Shown: positions 14,864 to 23,115, counted from the stretch's first letter. The stretch: 64,000 nucleotides of DNA from Varibaculum cambriense (GCF_022133705.1 NZ_JAKNHJ010000003.1:62001-126000), one strand, 5' to 3'. The notes: a model not told the origin generated them from the sequence alone. Translations and numbers: made by a program.

Positions 14864-15934
14864 ATGTTTCCTGAACTCATCAGCACCCAGGCGTTTTCGC
14901 GGAGGGTCCTTGAAGACTCCCTAGCAAACGGCTCCCTAATTAAAGTCGGGCGCGGACACGTGATCAGGCCCTTGAAATCAGCGAACAAATGGCAGCGGAT
15001 CCGCTACGTAAAGCTAGGGCAAATCGCCTCCCATGCCGCGCGATGCCACACTCCCCCGGTGTTTATCGGAGTTACCGCCGCCCTGCTGCACGGTCTGTCC
15101 CTAAAATCTCTGCGAGGTGATACTCCTATACACACCTCGACTAGGCATTTTGAAAAGAAACTGCTGCCAGCTTGGGTTGACGTCGACACCTCCCAAGGAC
15201 GTCCTGTCCGCACGCAAATACCTCCGACTCCCCTGATTTTCCATAAGATCACCCTCCCCAAAGATTCTGCTAAATCTATTGGTCACCGAGTGCGCATCAC
15301 CGACCTTCCTACGACCACGTTGCAATGTGCCGCCTGGCTCCCAGCCGGAAGCGCGCAAGCAGTTGCTGATTCTGCAGCTAGAAAGCTAATTCCGCAGTGG
15401 CGCGAACTTGATCGTCGCGGCCGAGAGACTTTCGCAGACCAGATTCCGAAACTGCGCGCGCAAATGACAAACCTGGCCAACAACTATCGAAAACGGCTCG
15501 GAGCGCCCCAAGCTCGGCGAATCCTCGCAAATATGGATCCCAGATTCGAAAGCTATGCAGAATCTTTATTTCATGCCGCAGCCCAGTTAGCACAGGTGAA
15601 ACGGCTAATTCCTCAATTTCAAGTTAAGATTTCTCCCGCTCAAAGCTATTTCCTGGATGCCGCCCTCCCGAAGATTCGTAAAGCATTTGAAATCGACGGG
15701 ATGCAGAAATATCGAAGCAATGATCCTCAGAAAGCTTACGAGGCTATCCAGGGTGAAAAACAGCGTCAAAGTCGGCTACAAAAACTCGGATGGCATATTT
15801 ACCGATTCACCTACGAGGACGTGGCAGACACGCTAGGCTTCGCCAAATTCCTGTGGGAGCGGCTCGGCACCAGTTGGAACGGTGTGGCACTTCCTCCCCT
15901 TTATCGCTTGAAAAAGCCTGCATTTAATATGTAG
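14864..15934 (+). CDS. AbiEi-like winged-helix protein with C-terminal DUF559 (Vsr-like) nuclease domain
   Basis: About 356 aa. The N-terminal third (FSRRVLEDSLANGSLIKVGR, then FIGVTAALLHGL) resembles the winged-helix domain of AbiEi-type antitoxins. The C-terminal part has the spacing of a DUF559/Vsr-like PD-(D/E)xK nuclease: ESYAESLF, then YFLDAALP and AFEIDG (residues ~262-283), an E/K/Q/R-rich helix, and LGWHIYRFTYEDV. The ATG at 14864 is chosen over a TTG at 14834 because the homologous start is near MFPELI and the TTG lies inside the iterons. The ribosome site is weak. No AbiEii nucleotidyltransferase gene adjoins, so this is not a normal type IV toxin-antitoxin pair. Such solitary wHTH-DUF559 proteins are common in Actinobacteria and poorly understood. 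It may be regulatory, a nuclease or part of defence. Confidence 0.7.
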   Translation: MFPELISTQAFSRRVLEDSLANGSLIKVGRGHVIRPLKSANKWQRIRYVKLGQIASHAARCHTPPVFIGVTAALLHGLSLKSLRGDTPIHTSTRHFEKKLLPAWVDVDTSQGRPVRTQIPPTPLIFHKITLPKDSAKSIGHRVRITDLPTTTLQCAAWLPAGSAQAVADSAARKLIPQWRELDRRGRETFADQIPKLRAQMTNLANNYRKRLGAPQARRILANMDPRFESYAESLFHAAAQLAQVKRLIPQFQVKISPAQSYFLDAALPKIRKAFEIDGMQKYRSNDPQKAYEAIQGEKQRQSRLQKLGWHIYRFTYEDVADTLGFAKFLWERLGTSWNGVALPPLYRLKKPAFNM

Positions 15935-16786
15935 AGACCTATAGCTCCCTGGTTGCATTATTGCGCTGAACACTTCTTTTGCGGTTTTCTATCCTCGCGG
16001 CAAGTGGTTGTTTCACGCATGAAACGGACCAATCGCTCCCCTTATTAATCACTCCTCCTTAGCTCGTCCTCCTCATTTCGTCCATATCCTGTTGCTACCT
16101 TTCCATCCGCACCTAGTATGCATATCCCCGCCCGCGGAGGGCGAACCTGCCACCCTAAATAAAAGGAGTGCGTGCGCCCTCCTTACTGAATAGCAAAAAC
16201 CGCACCTACCCACTCACTTGCTACGACTTAAATGTCTGTATCCTCTAAGTCCTTGGAGGGTGAAAAAGTCGGGTGTAGACACATAACCAGGCAAAAGATG
16301 CGCCAGAATCACCCTCCACACACAAAACCACCCTCCCGAGACATAAATATCCTCCCAGGCGAGGAACAAAAGCGAACTGTAAGGCCTGCTGATAAAAGTC
16401 GGAGGGCAATTTTGTCTCTGGAGGGTAAAAATCTTGGGTAGTATCCCGTTACTAGGACATATGCGCGACAGCAGCGCCCTCCACATGCAAAAATAACCTC
16501 CCGAGACCGAAATGCCCGTGCGCCTCACAACCCCCTCCCGAGGCCGTAAGACCTGCCAGCGCGAGGAATATTCGAGGGATCCAAAAACGGAATTGCCTAG
16601 AGCTGGAGGGTGATCTCAGCTCTAGAGGGTGAAAATGTCAGGTGTAGACACATAACTGGGCAAAATATGCCCCATAATCACCCTCCACGCGCAAAAACAC
16701 CCTCCCGAGACAGGAATACCCTCCAGCGACAGAAAGACCCGCCGGCGACGGGAGAAAGTGAGGTAAGCAGCAACCGGGAAATAGCT
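15935..16786. repeat. Long non-coding stretch with 19-bp phased GGAGGG repeat block C
   Basis: The first 200 bp hold nothing I recognise. From 16136 to about 16730 there are three or four convergent modules. Plus-strand units lie at 16136, 16255, 16401, 16420, 16605 and 16624. Reverse units lie at 16177, 16312, 16331, 16350, 16477, 16496, 16533, 16681, 16700 and 16719. Steps inside arrays are 18-19 bp. The core after 16255 (to 16317) and the core after 16624 (to 16686) are near-identical 63-bp copies sharing GGTGTAGACACATAAC. Open frames through this region are repeat artefacts without ribosome sites or family resemblance. Confidence 0.8.
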
Positions 16787-16836
16787 AAAAAGATTGTGAC
16801 CCGAAGAAATCTGTGGAAATCCCTCGGGTCACAATC
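16787..16836 (-). terminator. Strong terminator of the NlpC/P60 gene
   Basis: GATTGTGACCCGA (16792-16804) and its exact complement (16824-16836) form a 13-bp stem with a 19-nt loop. On the minus strand it is followed by TTTTTA (16786-16791). It sits about 170 bp behind the NlpC/P60 stop and separates it from the repeat island. Confidence 0.75.
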
Positions 16837-17002
16837 ATCAAAAAATATTAAGAATCTATCGGCGGTGCTTTCTTAAGAATATTTTGGCGCAATCTTTGCG
16901 TAACGCTACCTTCACATAAGAGCCATAGATCTAGGTCAGCACTAAATATCAGGAACGGCAGTTACCACTAGCGCTCCGCAGCAGCGTACTAGCATGCAGT
17001 CG

Positions 17003-17737
17003 CTACAGGCGAATAACCTTGAAGCTGTTCGAATAGATCGGCGCTACCTTTACAACGTCACCCGGTTTGGGAGCGTGGATAATCTTCCCACCGCCAACAT
17101 ATATAGCCACGTGACCTGATTTCCACAAAATGTCACCGGGCTGTGCTTGGCTGAGCGGCAACTTAGTTCCAGCTGCAGCAATCCCGCCGGTTGAACGAGG
17201 TAGCGAATACCCCAGCTGGCGATACACGTACCCCACAAACCCAGAGCAGTCGAAACCACTGGGACTCTGGCCGCCCCAAACATAGGGCACACCCCGATAC
17301 TGCATCGCGATTCCTACCGCAGTGCCATCAGCTTTGCCCAGGTCACGACCTACAAAAGTCTCGGCGGATTTTGAGGACGAGCGCTGCGTGTTCTGGGTAG
17401 GCGCAGCCGCAGCCGGAGCAGTACCTACCTTCGCGGCCACATTCGACTGCGTAGGTTCCGCCACCGCAGAAGTAACTTCTTGATTAACGGTCAGCTTCTC
17501 TACCGTGCCTTTTGCCAGTTGCGCAGAATCCACGGAGGTGGCGATTTGCTTGGCCGCAGTGGCATCTGCACTGGCGGGAACGGCGGCCGCCGCCACTACT
17601 GTCAGCGCAACCCCGGAACCAGCGAGCGCCGACAAGCGCTTGCCATTTTCGGAGGAAAATAGGGATTTCGCAGCTTGAGAAACCGGAGTAGAGGGACGGC
17701 TCGGAGCGCGGTGACGCGCCTGAAGTTTCTGAGTCAC
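17003..17737 (-). CDS. Secreted NlpC/P60 peptidoglycan endopeptidase
   Basis: A 244-aa exported cell-wall hydrolase. A basic N-terminus and hydrophobic segment (residues ~36-57, ending VPASADA) act as a signal peptide or anchor. A low-complexity Ala/Thr/Ser linker runs to ~125. The C-terminal NlpC/P60 domain (~138-244) has catalytic C164 in FDCSGF, H209 in SGHVAIYVG and H221 in IIHAP. Members cut the D-Glu-diaminopimelate (or Lys) bond of stem peptides during growth and daughter-cell separation. The GTG at 17737 has TAGGAG 8 nt upstream. The leader holds a GTAAC-N6-GTGAC direct repeat resembling MtrA sites, in keeping with control of such hydrolases by MtrAB in other Actinobacteria. The SH3 or coiled-coil modules found in RipA-type enzymes are missing. 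Confidence 0.92.
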   Translation of the reverse strand: MTQKLQARHRAPSRPSTPVSQAAKSLFSSENGKRLSALAGSGVALTVVAAAAVPASADATAAKQIATSVDSAQLAKGTVEKLTVNQEVTSAVAEPTQSNVAAKVGTAPAAAAPTQNTQRSSSKSAETFVGRDLGKADGTAVGIAMQYRGVPYVWGGQSPSGFDCSGFVGYVYRQLGYSLPRSTGGIAAAGTKLPLSQAQPGDILWKSGHVAIYVGGGKIIHAPKPGDVVKVAPIYSNSFKVIRL

Positions 17738-17844
17738 GATGAGAGCTCTCCTAAAAGTGCTTATTTCGCTTTTGGCCGGAAAACTTTTCGGTAGCTACCT
17801 AAGCAGTTCCTCTGGCCGATTGGTCGTAACTAAATATAATGCTT

Positions 17845-17880
17845 CGATAACGGAATGTCACGTTTTGGTTACGAAAGTTT
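17845..17880 (-). promoter_or_regulatory. Possible MtrA-type direct repeat in the NlpC/P60 leader
   Basis: On the minus strand the sequence CGTAACCAAAACGTGACATT shows GTAAC and GTGAC spaced by one helical turn, followed by a further GTTA. MtrA is known to bind pairs of GTAAC-like half-sites in front of cell-wall hydrolase genes. The match is short, and the call rests on the combination of motif and target gene. Confidence 0.3.
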
Positions 17881-18004
17881 TTTAATATTTCGTCGCGCCT
17901 GAACACCTAAGTGGCCAGCCTCACAAAAACGCGCGCCCTCAACACCGGGAAATAACCCCCAAAAATCCCGCATTACCGCAGCTCAAAACCTGTATTAAAT
18001 AGGC

Positions 18005-18691
18005 CTAATCCCTATTAAAAACCCCTTCGACAAACAGATGCTGCCCCAGGGACGTGTCCAGTAACACAGTTTTTTCCGTGTCGACCCCCATAACGGCAAT
18101 CCGACCATTTTCAGGCTGCAGATTCACCTCTTTACCAGGTAAAATAGCCGCTTCATCAAAAAACGCCAACATCCGGGGCTCTGCTTGGATGGGTTCACCG
18201 ATTCGCACGATTTTGGTAGCCACAATACCGCCATATTGTTCCACAATCTGAGAAATGGAAGTCCCCCGCCCCTCAATCCCGTCATGCCCATCGGGAATCG
18301 GATTGCCATAAGGATCGGTAGACGGGTGATGCAGCAGATCTAGCAGGCGCATCTCTACCGCGGCAGACATTACATGTTCCCAGCGACAAGCCTCATCGTG
18401 AACCATTACCCAGTCCAGACCGATCAGATCCAATAACAAACGCTCAGCTAGACGGTGTTTACGCACCACTTCCCGTGCTAGCTCCACCCCCTGCTCGGTG
18501 AACTCGATCCGGCGATTATCAGCCAAATAAAGCAGACCATCACGTTCCATACGCGCAACAGTTTGGGAAACAGTGGGCCCTGAATGATCTAAACGTTCCA
18601 CGATGCGGGCGCGCAGAGGCGGAACTCCGTCCTCTAGCATCTCGTAGACAGTTTTTAGATACATTTCCGTAGTATCAACCAGGTCACTCAT
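18005..18691 (-). CDS. DtxR/IdeR-family metal-dependent repressor
   Basis: A 228-aa cytoplasmic regulator that binds DNA when loaded with Fe2+ (or Mn2+). The N-terminal winged helix (residues 1-70) holds the recognition region SGPTVSQTVARMERDGLL. The dimer/metal domain carries every DtxR ligand at the same number as in the diphtheria repressor: M10, H79, E83, H98, C102, E105 and H106. A C-terminal SH3/FeoA-like domain follows (~150-228). The cysteine at position 102 favours an iron-sensing DtxR/IdeR type over an MntR type, where this position is usually Glu/Asp. The ATG at 18691 has AAGGGG upstream. It is divergent from serC with 160 bp between, leaving room for two promoters. No iron-uptake gene adjoins in the window. 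Confidence 0.93.
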   Translation of the reverse strand: MSDLVDTTEMYLKTVYEMLEDGVPPLRARIVERLDHSGPTVSQTVARMERDGLLYLADNRRIEFTEQGVELAREVVRKHRLAERLLLDLIGLDWVMVHDEACRWEHVMSAAVEMRLLDLLHHPSTDPYGNPIPDGHDGIEGRGTSISQIVEQYGGIVATKIVRIGEPIQAEPRMLAFFDEAAILPGKEVNLQPENGRIAVMGVDTEKTVLLDTSLGQHLFVEGVFNRD

Positions 18692-18851
18692 TAATGCCCC
18701 TTATGCTGTGCCATACGCGGGAGCTGTCACCGCGCAATTACCCGCCTTCAGGTTAACCCGCCAGCCGATATATTTTCCTTTCCCCAGCATTATCTAGCAC
18801 CATAGCGGCTAGATTCGCACCGATTTATGCACCTAGAGTAAGGTTTTCCCT

Positions 18852-19994
18852 ATGGAGAACTTCATTAGCATTCCCGCAGATTTACTACCTGAAAACAAGA
18901 AATTCGGCGCTGGCCCCAGCTCAATAAGAAAAACCGCGCTTGCGAAACTTGCCGCCAGCGATTTGCCCGGCACCTCGCACCGGCAAGCCCCAGTTAAAGA
19001 CCTGGTAGGTTCACTGCGCGGGGGGCTAAAAGAATTGTTCTCCCTTCCCGACGGCTACGAGGTGGTCCTCGGCAACGGTGGCGCCACCACTTTTTGGGCA
19101 GTGGCCGCGTCCTCTTTAATTAGAGAGCGTTCCGCGCACGCCGTGTTCGGTTCCTTCGGGGCCAAGTTTGCGGAAACTGTCAGCGGGGCTCCGCATCTAA
19201 AAGACCCCATGAATGAGCTAGGGGGTATCTCGGCGAGGGCGCAGGGGCAAGAAACCGCGAGCGACATTGCGATTTTGCGCGGCGGGCAAGAGGGAATCGA
19301 TACCTATTGCTATCCGGCGCACGAGACTTCTACCGGCGCCCTCAGCCCGGTAAACAGGATCGCGGGAGGATTAAACCTGGTAGATGCGACTTCGATTGCG
19401 GGCGGGGTGCAGGTCGATATTTCCCAGACCGACGTTTATTACTTCTCGGGACAAAAATGTTTCGCGGCCGAGGGCGGGCTGTGGGTGGCACTGGCCTCCC
19501 CGGCCGCTCAGGAACGAGCGCAAGAAATTAAAGAGAATCCGGGAGCGGGGCGCTGGATTCCGCCGGTGCTCGATTTTTCGGTGGCGCTAAAGAACTCGGT
19601 TAAGAACCAGACTTTAAACACTCCGGCAATTGCCACCTTGATTTTATGGGAAGACCAGGTGCAATGGATGCTGTCCCAGGGCGGACTGGCGGAGATGGAA
19701 AAACGTACCCGCGCTTCCTCGGCGGTGCTTTATGAGTGGGCTGCTTCCCGACCCGAGGTTTGCCCCTATATCTCGAATCCGCGGGAGCAGTCCCCGGTAG
19801 TGGTGACGATTGATTTTAAAGATATTAATGCGGATACGGTGATTGCGCAGCTGCGGGCCAACGGGATTGTAGATATTGATCCTTACCGCGCGTTGGGGCG
19901 CAACCAGATTCGGGTGGCCTGCTTCCCCAATGTGGAAGTGGCCGATACCCAGGCGCTAACTGCCTGCCTAGATTACGTAATCGATCGCCTCTAG
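18852..19994 (+). CDS. serC: Phosphoserine aminotransferase (actinobacterial type)
   Basis: A 380-aa class V PLP enzyme that converts 3-phosphohydroxypyruvate and glutamate to phosphoserine and 2-oxoglutarate, the second step of serine biosynthesis. It also acts in pyridoxal phosphate synthesis in some bacteria. The opening KFGAGPSSIRKTALAKLA and LPGTSHRQAPVK are the substrate-binding signatures of the mycobacterial-type SerC. The PLP lysine is K202 in YFSGQKCFAAEGG. Length and motifs are complete. It stands alone, divergent from the DtxR gene; serA and serB are not in the window. Confidence 0.93.
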   Translation: MENFISIPADLLPENKKFGAGPSSIRKTALAKLAASDLPGTSHRQAPVKDLVGSLRGGLKELFSLPDGYEVVLGNGGATTFWAVAASSLIRERSAHAVFGSFGAKFAETVSGAPHLKDPMNELGGISARAQGQETASDIAILRGGQEGIDTYCYPAHETSTGALSPVNRIAGGLNLVDATSIAGGVQVDISQTDVYYFSGQKCFAAEGGLWVALASPAAQERAQEIKENPGAGRWIPPVLDFSVALKNSVKNQTLNTPAIATLILWEDQVQWMLSQGGLAEMEKRTRASSAVLYEWAASRPEVCPYISNPREQSPVVVTIDFKDINADTVIAQLRANGIVDIDPYRALGRNQIRVACFPNVEVADTQALTACLDYVIDRL

Positions 19995-20037
19995 CGCCCT
20001 AGAGCCCTATAGCACCTGCCACAGCTTTCTGCGTCCG

Positions 20038-20241
20038 CTAAGCAAACACCAGGTGTTTATCTTGAGTGCGACACTGCGTCAGATACATATTGATAATGGT
20101 TTGATAAGGAACTCCGGTACGCGCAGCCTCTGACTTGAAATAGTCAATGTTGGCGACATCGAGATTTATAGTGACCGGTTTACGTAAACGTTCCACATAG
20201 GGATTAACTCGGCTTTCGCTAAAATCGTATTCGTTCCTCAT
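20038..20241 (-). CDS. brnA: BrnA-type antitoxin
   Basis: A 67-aa DNA-binding antitoxin. It has the BrnA pattern VNPYVERLRKPVTINLDVANIDYFKSE written across residues ~12-38 (ribbon-helix-helix), then TGVPYQTIINMYLTQC. BrnA neutralises BrnT by forming a BrnT2-BrnA4 complex that also represses the operon. The ATG at 20241 is chosen because GGAGG lies 8 nt upstream and the start overlaps the brnT stop by 4 nt. A longer TTG start at 20256 lacks support. The gene order brnT-brnA fits the known systems. Confidence 0.85.
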   Translation of the reverse strand: MRNEYDFSESRVNPYVERLRKPVTINLDVANIDYFKSEAARTGVPYQTIINMYLTQCRTQDKHLVFA

Positions 20242-20540
20242 GACCTGCACCTCCAATATTGTTGTTCCTCGTTTTTTGTTGCTTTCCGCGCAGAGATTAT
20301 GCGGATAATCCTCCCTCGTCCTCGTAAACAGTGACAGACGGTAAGCACCCGAGCCGACAGGCTCAGCCCTATCAGCACAAATCGCTGCTCATCTTGAGAA
20401 TGATCCGGGTCGTCGATTATGCGAGCATAGGGATCACCAAAAGCCTCTGCAGCTTCTTCGAAAGTTACCGCGTGCTTGTCTTGGTTGATTGCGGCTTTGG
20501 CATCATCCCATTCGAAGCTTAGATAACTTTCTATATCCAT
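20238..20540 (-). CDS. brnT: BrnT-type ribonuclease toxin
   Basis: A 100-aa toxin of the BrnT family, an RNA-cleaving fold related to RelE. The hallmark FEWDDAKAAINQDKHAVTFE opens the domain. RFVLIGLSLSARVLTVCHC and RIIRIISARKATKNEEQQY give the later strands with the conserved Arg/Ser/Arg and Glu-Tyr end. BrnT blocks translation under stress. The start is uncertain: ATG at 20540, ATG at 20555 and GTG at 20573 are in frame and none has a good ribosome site. The first is chosen because the BrnT domain begins soon after it. A 16-bp perfect palindrome overlaps this start and may be the autoregulatory operator, which would also mean a very short or leaderless transcript. Confidence 0.87.
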   Translation of the reverse strand: MDIESYLSFEWDDAKAAINQDKHAVTFEEAAEAFGDPYARIIDDPDHSQDEQRFVLIGLSLSARVLTVCHCLRGRGRIIRIISARKATKNEEQQYWRCRS

Positions 20541-20549
20541 ATGGATATC
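20532..20549. promoter_or_regulatory. Palindrome at the brnT start, probable BrnTA operator
   Basis: ATATCCATATGGATAT is a perfect 16-bp palindrome lying over the likely brnT start codon, just downstream of a TATGAT box on the minus strand. BrnT-BrnA systems repress themselves, so this is the natural operator candidate. Confidence 0.5.
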
Positions 20550-20640
20550 ATACATACGAGATACATATTTCACCAGGGTTTTTGGCGAGAGTTACCGCCG
20601 TCTTTACCCAAGTTTTAGAACTAGCGCCCGTGTATTAAGC

Positions 20641-20685
20641 AAATAGTCCGTGGGAGCAGCACCCGGCCACTCCCACGGACTATTT
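20641..20685 (-). terminator. Terminator behind the purine permease gene
   Basis: A perfect 16-bp stem (AAATAGTCCGTGGGAG, 20641-20656, with 20670-20685) encloses a 13-nt loop. The A/T ends of the stem serve as the slip region. The plus strand has TTCTTTT after it, so it may work in both directions. It lies 30 bp behind the permease stop and upstream of brnT. Confidence 0.75.
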
Positions 20686-20714
20686 GTTCTTTTAAGGCTC
20701 TTGCCCCGTCTGCA

Positions 20715-22160
20715 CTATGACAGCAGGGATTGGATTGGCCCGAGGCTGAAGTAGATAACGAACAATACGGAAACTACCCACATCAGGGGGTGAATCCGCG
20801 AAATCCGCCCGGAAGCCATCTTTACCACCACATAGGTGATGAAACCGAACCCGATACCGACCGTAATCGAATAGGCAAACGGCATCATCATAATGGTCAT
20901 AAACGCCGGAATCGCTACGTCAGCGCGCGTCCATTCAATATCGCGCACATTAACCATCATCAAGAAGCCCACGAACACGAGGGCGGTCGAGGCCGCTTCG
21001 GCGGGTACCAGCTCCACTAGCGGGGCGATAAACATAGACACCCCAAACAGCAGGCCGGTAACTACCGATGCCAAACCGGTACGCGCACCCTCGCCAACCC
21101 CAGAGGTAGACTCCACAAACGAAGTGTTAGAAGAAACCCCGCCCAGGCCACCGGCCATAGCCGAAAGCGAGTCAATCAGCAGGATTTCGCGAGTCTTAGG
21201 CGGATTGCCATCCTTGTCCAACAAATTCGCACCCGCACCAACAGCCACCATAGTGCCCATAGTGTCGAAGAAGTCGGCCAGCATTAGCGAGAAAATCAAG
21301 AGGACGACCCCAACCGCGGTGGTGTGGGGATTGGTGAAAGGTCCAAAGAAATCAATCGCGCCGATAGTAGATAGATCAGGCAGGGAAACCGGGGATCCCT
21401 GCAGCTGCGGAACATTAGATGCCCAGGCCGAGACGGCTTCTTCGTCAGCTGCGCGCGAACCCAAATGGGTGAAAGCTTGCACTATAAATGCTAAAACCGT
21501 AGCGCTCACGATCCCGATCAAAATCGCGCCTTGGACTTTGCGAACATAAAGCACCACGATCACAATCAAACCGAAGCAGAACACTAGCGCCGGCCATCCC
21601 ACGAGGGAGCCGTTGACCCCCAGCTGCACCGGAGTGCCCCCGGGACGAATAATCCCGGCATTAATCAAGCCCACAAAGGCGATAAACAGCCCGATCCCCA
21701 CGCTAATCGCAGTTTTTAGCTGGGCGGGAACCGCTTTGAACACGGCCTCCCGAAAACCGGTCAGCACCAGGATGGTGATAGCCACGCCCTCCCAAAAAAT
21801 CAGCCCCATCGCTTCCTGATAGCTAAGCCCCAAAGCCTCTGGATTAGCCAAAGTGAAAGCCACCACGGCGTTTAGTCCCATACCGGAAGCAACCGCCAGC
21901 GGGAAGTTAGCAACTAGCCCCATTAGCAGGGTCATCACGCACGCAACCAGGGCGGTACCGGCGGCGATTGACGATTGGCTTATATCTTTGGGGGCTGCCA
22001 CACCCAAAATCGCGGCGTTAACCACCAAAATATAGGCCATAGCAAAGAAAGTGACCAATCCGCCGCGGACTTCCCGCCCAACGGTAGAGCCCCTTTCCGA
22101 AATTTTAAAGAAACGATCTAGGGAACTATCCGGCTTTTTCGCCGTATCTTGAGAAGACAA
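20715..22160 (-). CDS. NCS2-family purine permease (AzgA-like)
   Basis: An integral membrane protein of about 481 aa with 12-14 predicted membrane spans. It would take up adenine, guanine or hypoxanthine with protons. The N-terminal RGGLVTFFAMAYILVVNA and the early SGMGLNAVVAF, together with DFFDTMGTMVAVG and VESTSGVGEGARTGLASVV, are hallmarks of the AzgA branch rather than the UraA/xanthine branch. A TTG at 22160 is preferred as start because GGAAAG precedes it at 5 nt and homologues begin close to this point. An ATG at 22190 would add ten residues but lacks a clear ribosome site. It is a single-gene unit, ending at a strong terminator. Confidence 0.88.
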   Translation of the reverse strand: MSSQDTAKKPDSSLDRFFKISERGSTVGREVRGGLVTFFAMAYILVVNAAILGVAAPKDISQSSIAAGTALVACVMTLLMGLVANFPLAVASGMGLNAVVAFTLANPEALGLSYQEAMGLIFWEGVAITILVLTGFREAVFKAVPAQLKTAISVGIGLFIAFVGLINAGIIRPGGTPVQLGVNGSLVGWPALVFCFGLIVIVVLYVRKVQGAILIGIVSATVLAFIVQAFTHLGSRAADEEAVSAWASNVPQLQGSPVSLPDLSTIGAIDFFGPFTNPHTTAVGVVLLIFSLMLADFFDTMGTMVAVGAGANLLDKDGNPPKTREILLIDSLSAMAGGLGGVSSNTSFVESTSGVGEGARTGLASVVTGLLFGVSMFIAPLVELVPAEAASTALVFVGFLMMVNVRDIEWTRADVAIPAFMTIMMMPFAYSITVGIGFGFITYVVVKMASGRISRIHPLMWVVSVLFVIYFSLGPIQSLLS

Positions 22161-22313
22161 GATAACTTTCCAATCCGCCACCAGGGGCATAGAAGTTACT
22201 TACAGGCTCATTATCGGAAGATTCTCAGGGTTTTTCCAATCCTGCCCGCTATGCGCAACTTAATTGCATGTCTGCCTGCAAAGCAGTTACCTCTTGGCGC
22301 TGACGGTAAGGTG

Positions 22314-23087
22314 CTAAATCTCGACCTGCTCTACATCCAGTTCATCCAGCCGCGCCGGAGTGGGCTGCCAGGGAGAAGTATCCACCTTCACATCGGTTTC
22401 CGAATGGGAACCACAGGTGTGATCCATAGAGACTACCCGCCCATCATCGACCGACCATTCATTGGTACACACCCCGAACATGGTGCGCATACTGCCCGCC
22501 ATTTTCAGTAAGAATCCGCAGGTAGAACAGGTGTTTTCCGGGAGCCGTTTGCGGGTCATCCCGCGCCGCGCCGGCCCTTGCTCCGAATGGTACCAACGTT
22601 TAGCAGCTTGGGCGCGCCCACAAGCCGAAAGTACCCGGGGACGGCCAAGACCAAGTTCCTCCACGGTACGCCGATCTAGATCTTCGGCATTGGTGTCCGC
22701 ATAGGACTGATCAAGGCGGTCATCATCGGGAACATACGGTAGTACGTCCTCGCGTTTTACATCTTGAGGACGCAACCGCTCTGCCCAGGGTACCCACGGG
22801 CGTGCCAGCAGCGCGTCCTCGCCTGGAAGTAAATCAATTTCGCAAACCGTGGCTTTGCGGCCGCGCGGCACCCGCGCTAAGACTGCTACCCAGTGCCAGC
22901 CGCGATAACCGGGCTTTAAACATTCAAAACTGTGGGTGGCCAGGCGTTCACCTTCACTGGTGGCACCCAAATGCTGCCCAATTTCTTCCGGCTTAGCAAT
23001 GGGCGCCAGCCCCTCGCGGGCAATATCGACCGCGCTGGCCAGTATGCTATCTACTTTTCCCGCTTTACGTCGGGTAGTTTCACTCAT
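22314..23087 (-). CDS. DUF3027-family protein (actinobacterial, function unknown)
   Basis: 257 aa, predicted soluble. It matches the DUF3027 family: KPGYRGWHWVAVLARVPRGR, an acidic core LLPGEDALLARPWVPWAERL, then DVLPYVPDDDRLDQ. A CxxC-like cluster near the end (NTCSTCGFLL and later C/H residues) suggests a metal site. The ATG at 23087 is chosen because AGAAAG lies upstream and it falls after the stop of the cold-shock gene; the longer frame would overlap that gene by about 70 bp. It follows the cold-shock gene by 28 nt in the same direction, an arrangement common in Actinobacteria. No biochemical role is established. Confidence 0.82.
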   Translation of the reverse strand: MSETTRRKAGKVDSILASAVDIAREGLAPIAKPEEIGQHLGATSEGERLATHSFECLKPGYRGWHWVAVLARVPRGRKATVCEIDLLPGEDALLARPWVPWAERLRPQDVKREDVLPYVPDDDRLDQSYADTNAEDLDRRTVEELGLGRPRVLSACGRAQAAKRWYHSEQGPARRGMTRKRLPENTCSTCGFLLKMAGSMRTMFGVCTNEWSVDDGRVVSMDHTCGSHSETDVKVDTSPWQPTPARLDELDVEQVEI

Positions 23088-23115
23088 GTGCGTCTTTCTT
23101 AGTTCACCGCCGCCA

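Noticed and set aside
12738-16730. CRISPR array in the GGAGGG repeat blocks
   Set aside because: Units are contiguous 19-mers with drifting sequence and reverse orientation within one block. There are no constant repeats with unique equal-length spacers and no cas genes in the window.
16214-16876. Small genes in block C (69-104 codons)
   Set aside because: Same reason: they are translations of repeat units, including two frames that duplicate one another through the duplicated core.
17738-17900. c-di-AMP (ydaO-type) riboswitch before the NlpC/P60 gene
   Set aside because: Such riboswitches often precede actinobacterial wall hydrolases, but I do not find the conserved core motifs, and the leader is too short for the full fold.
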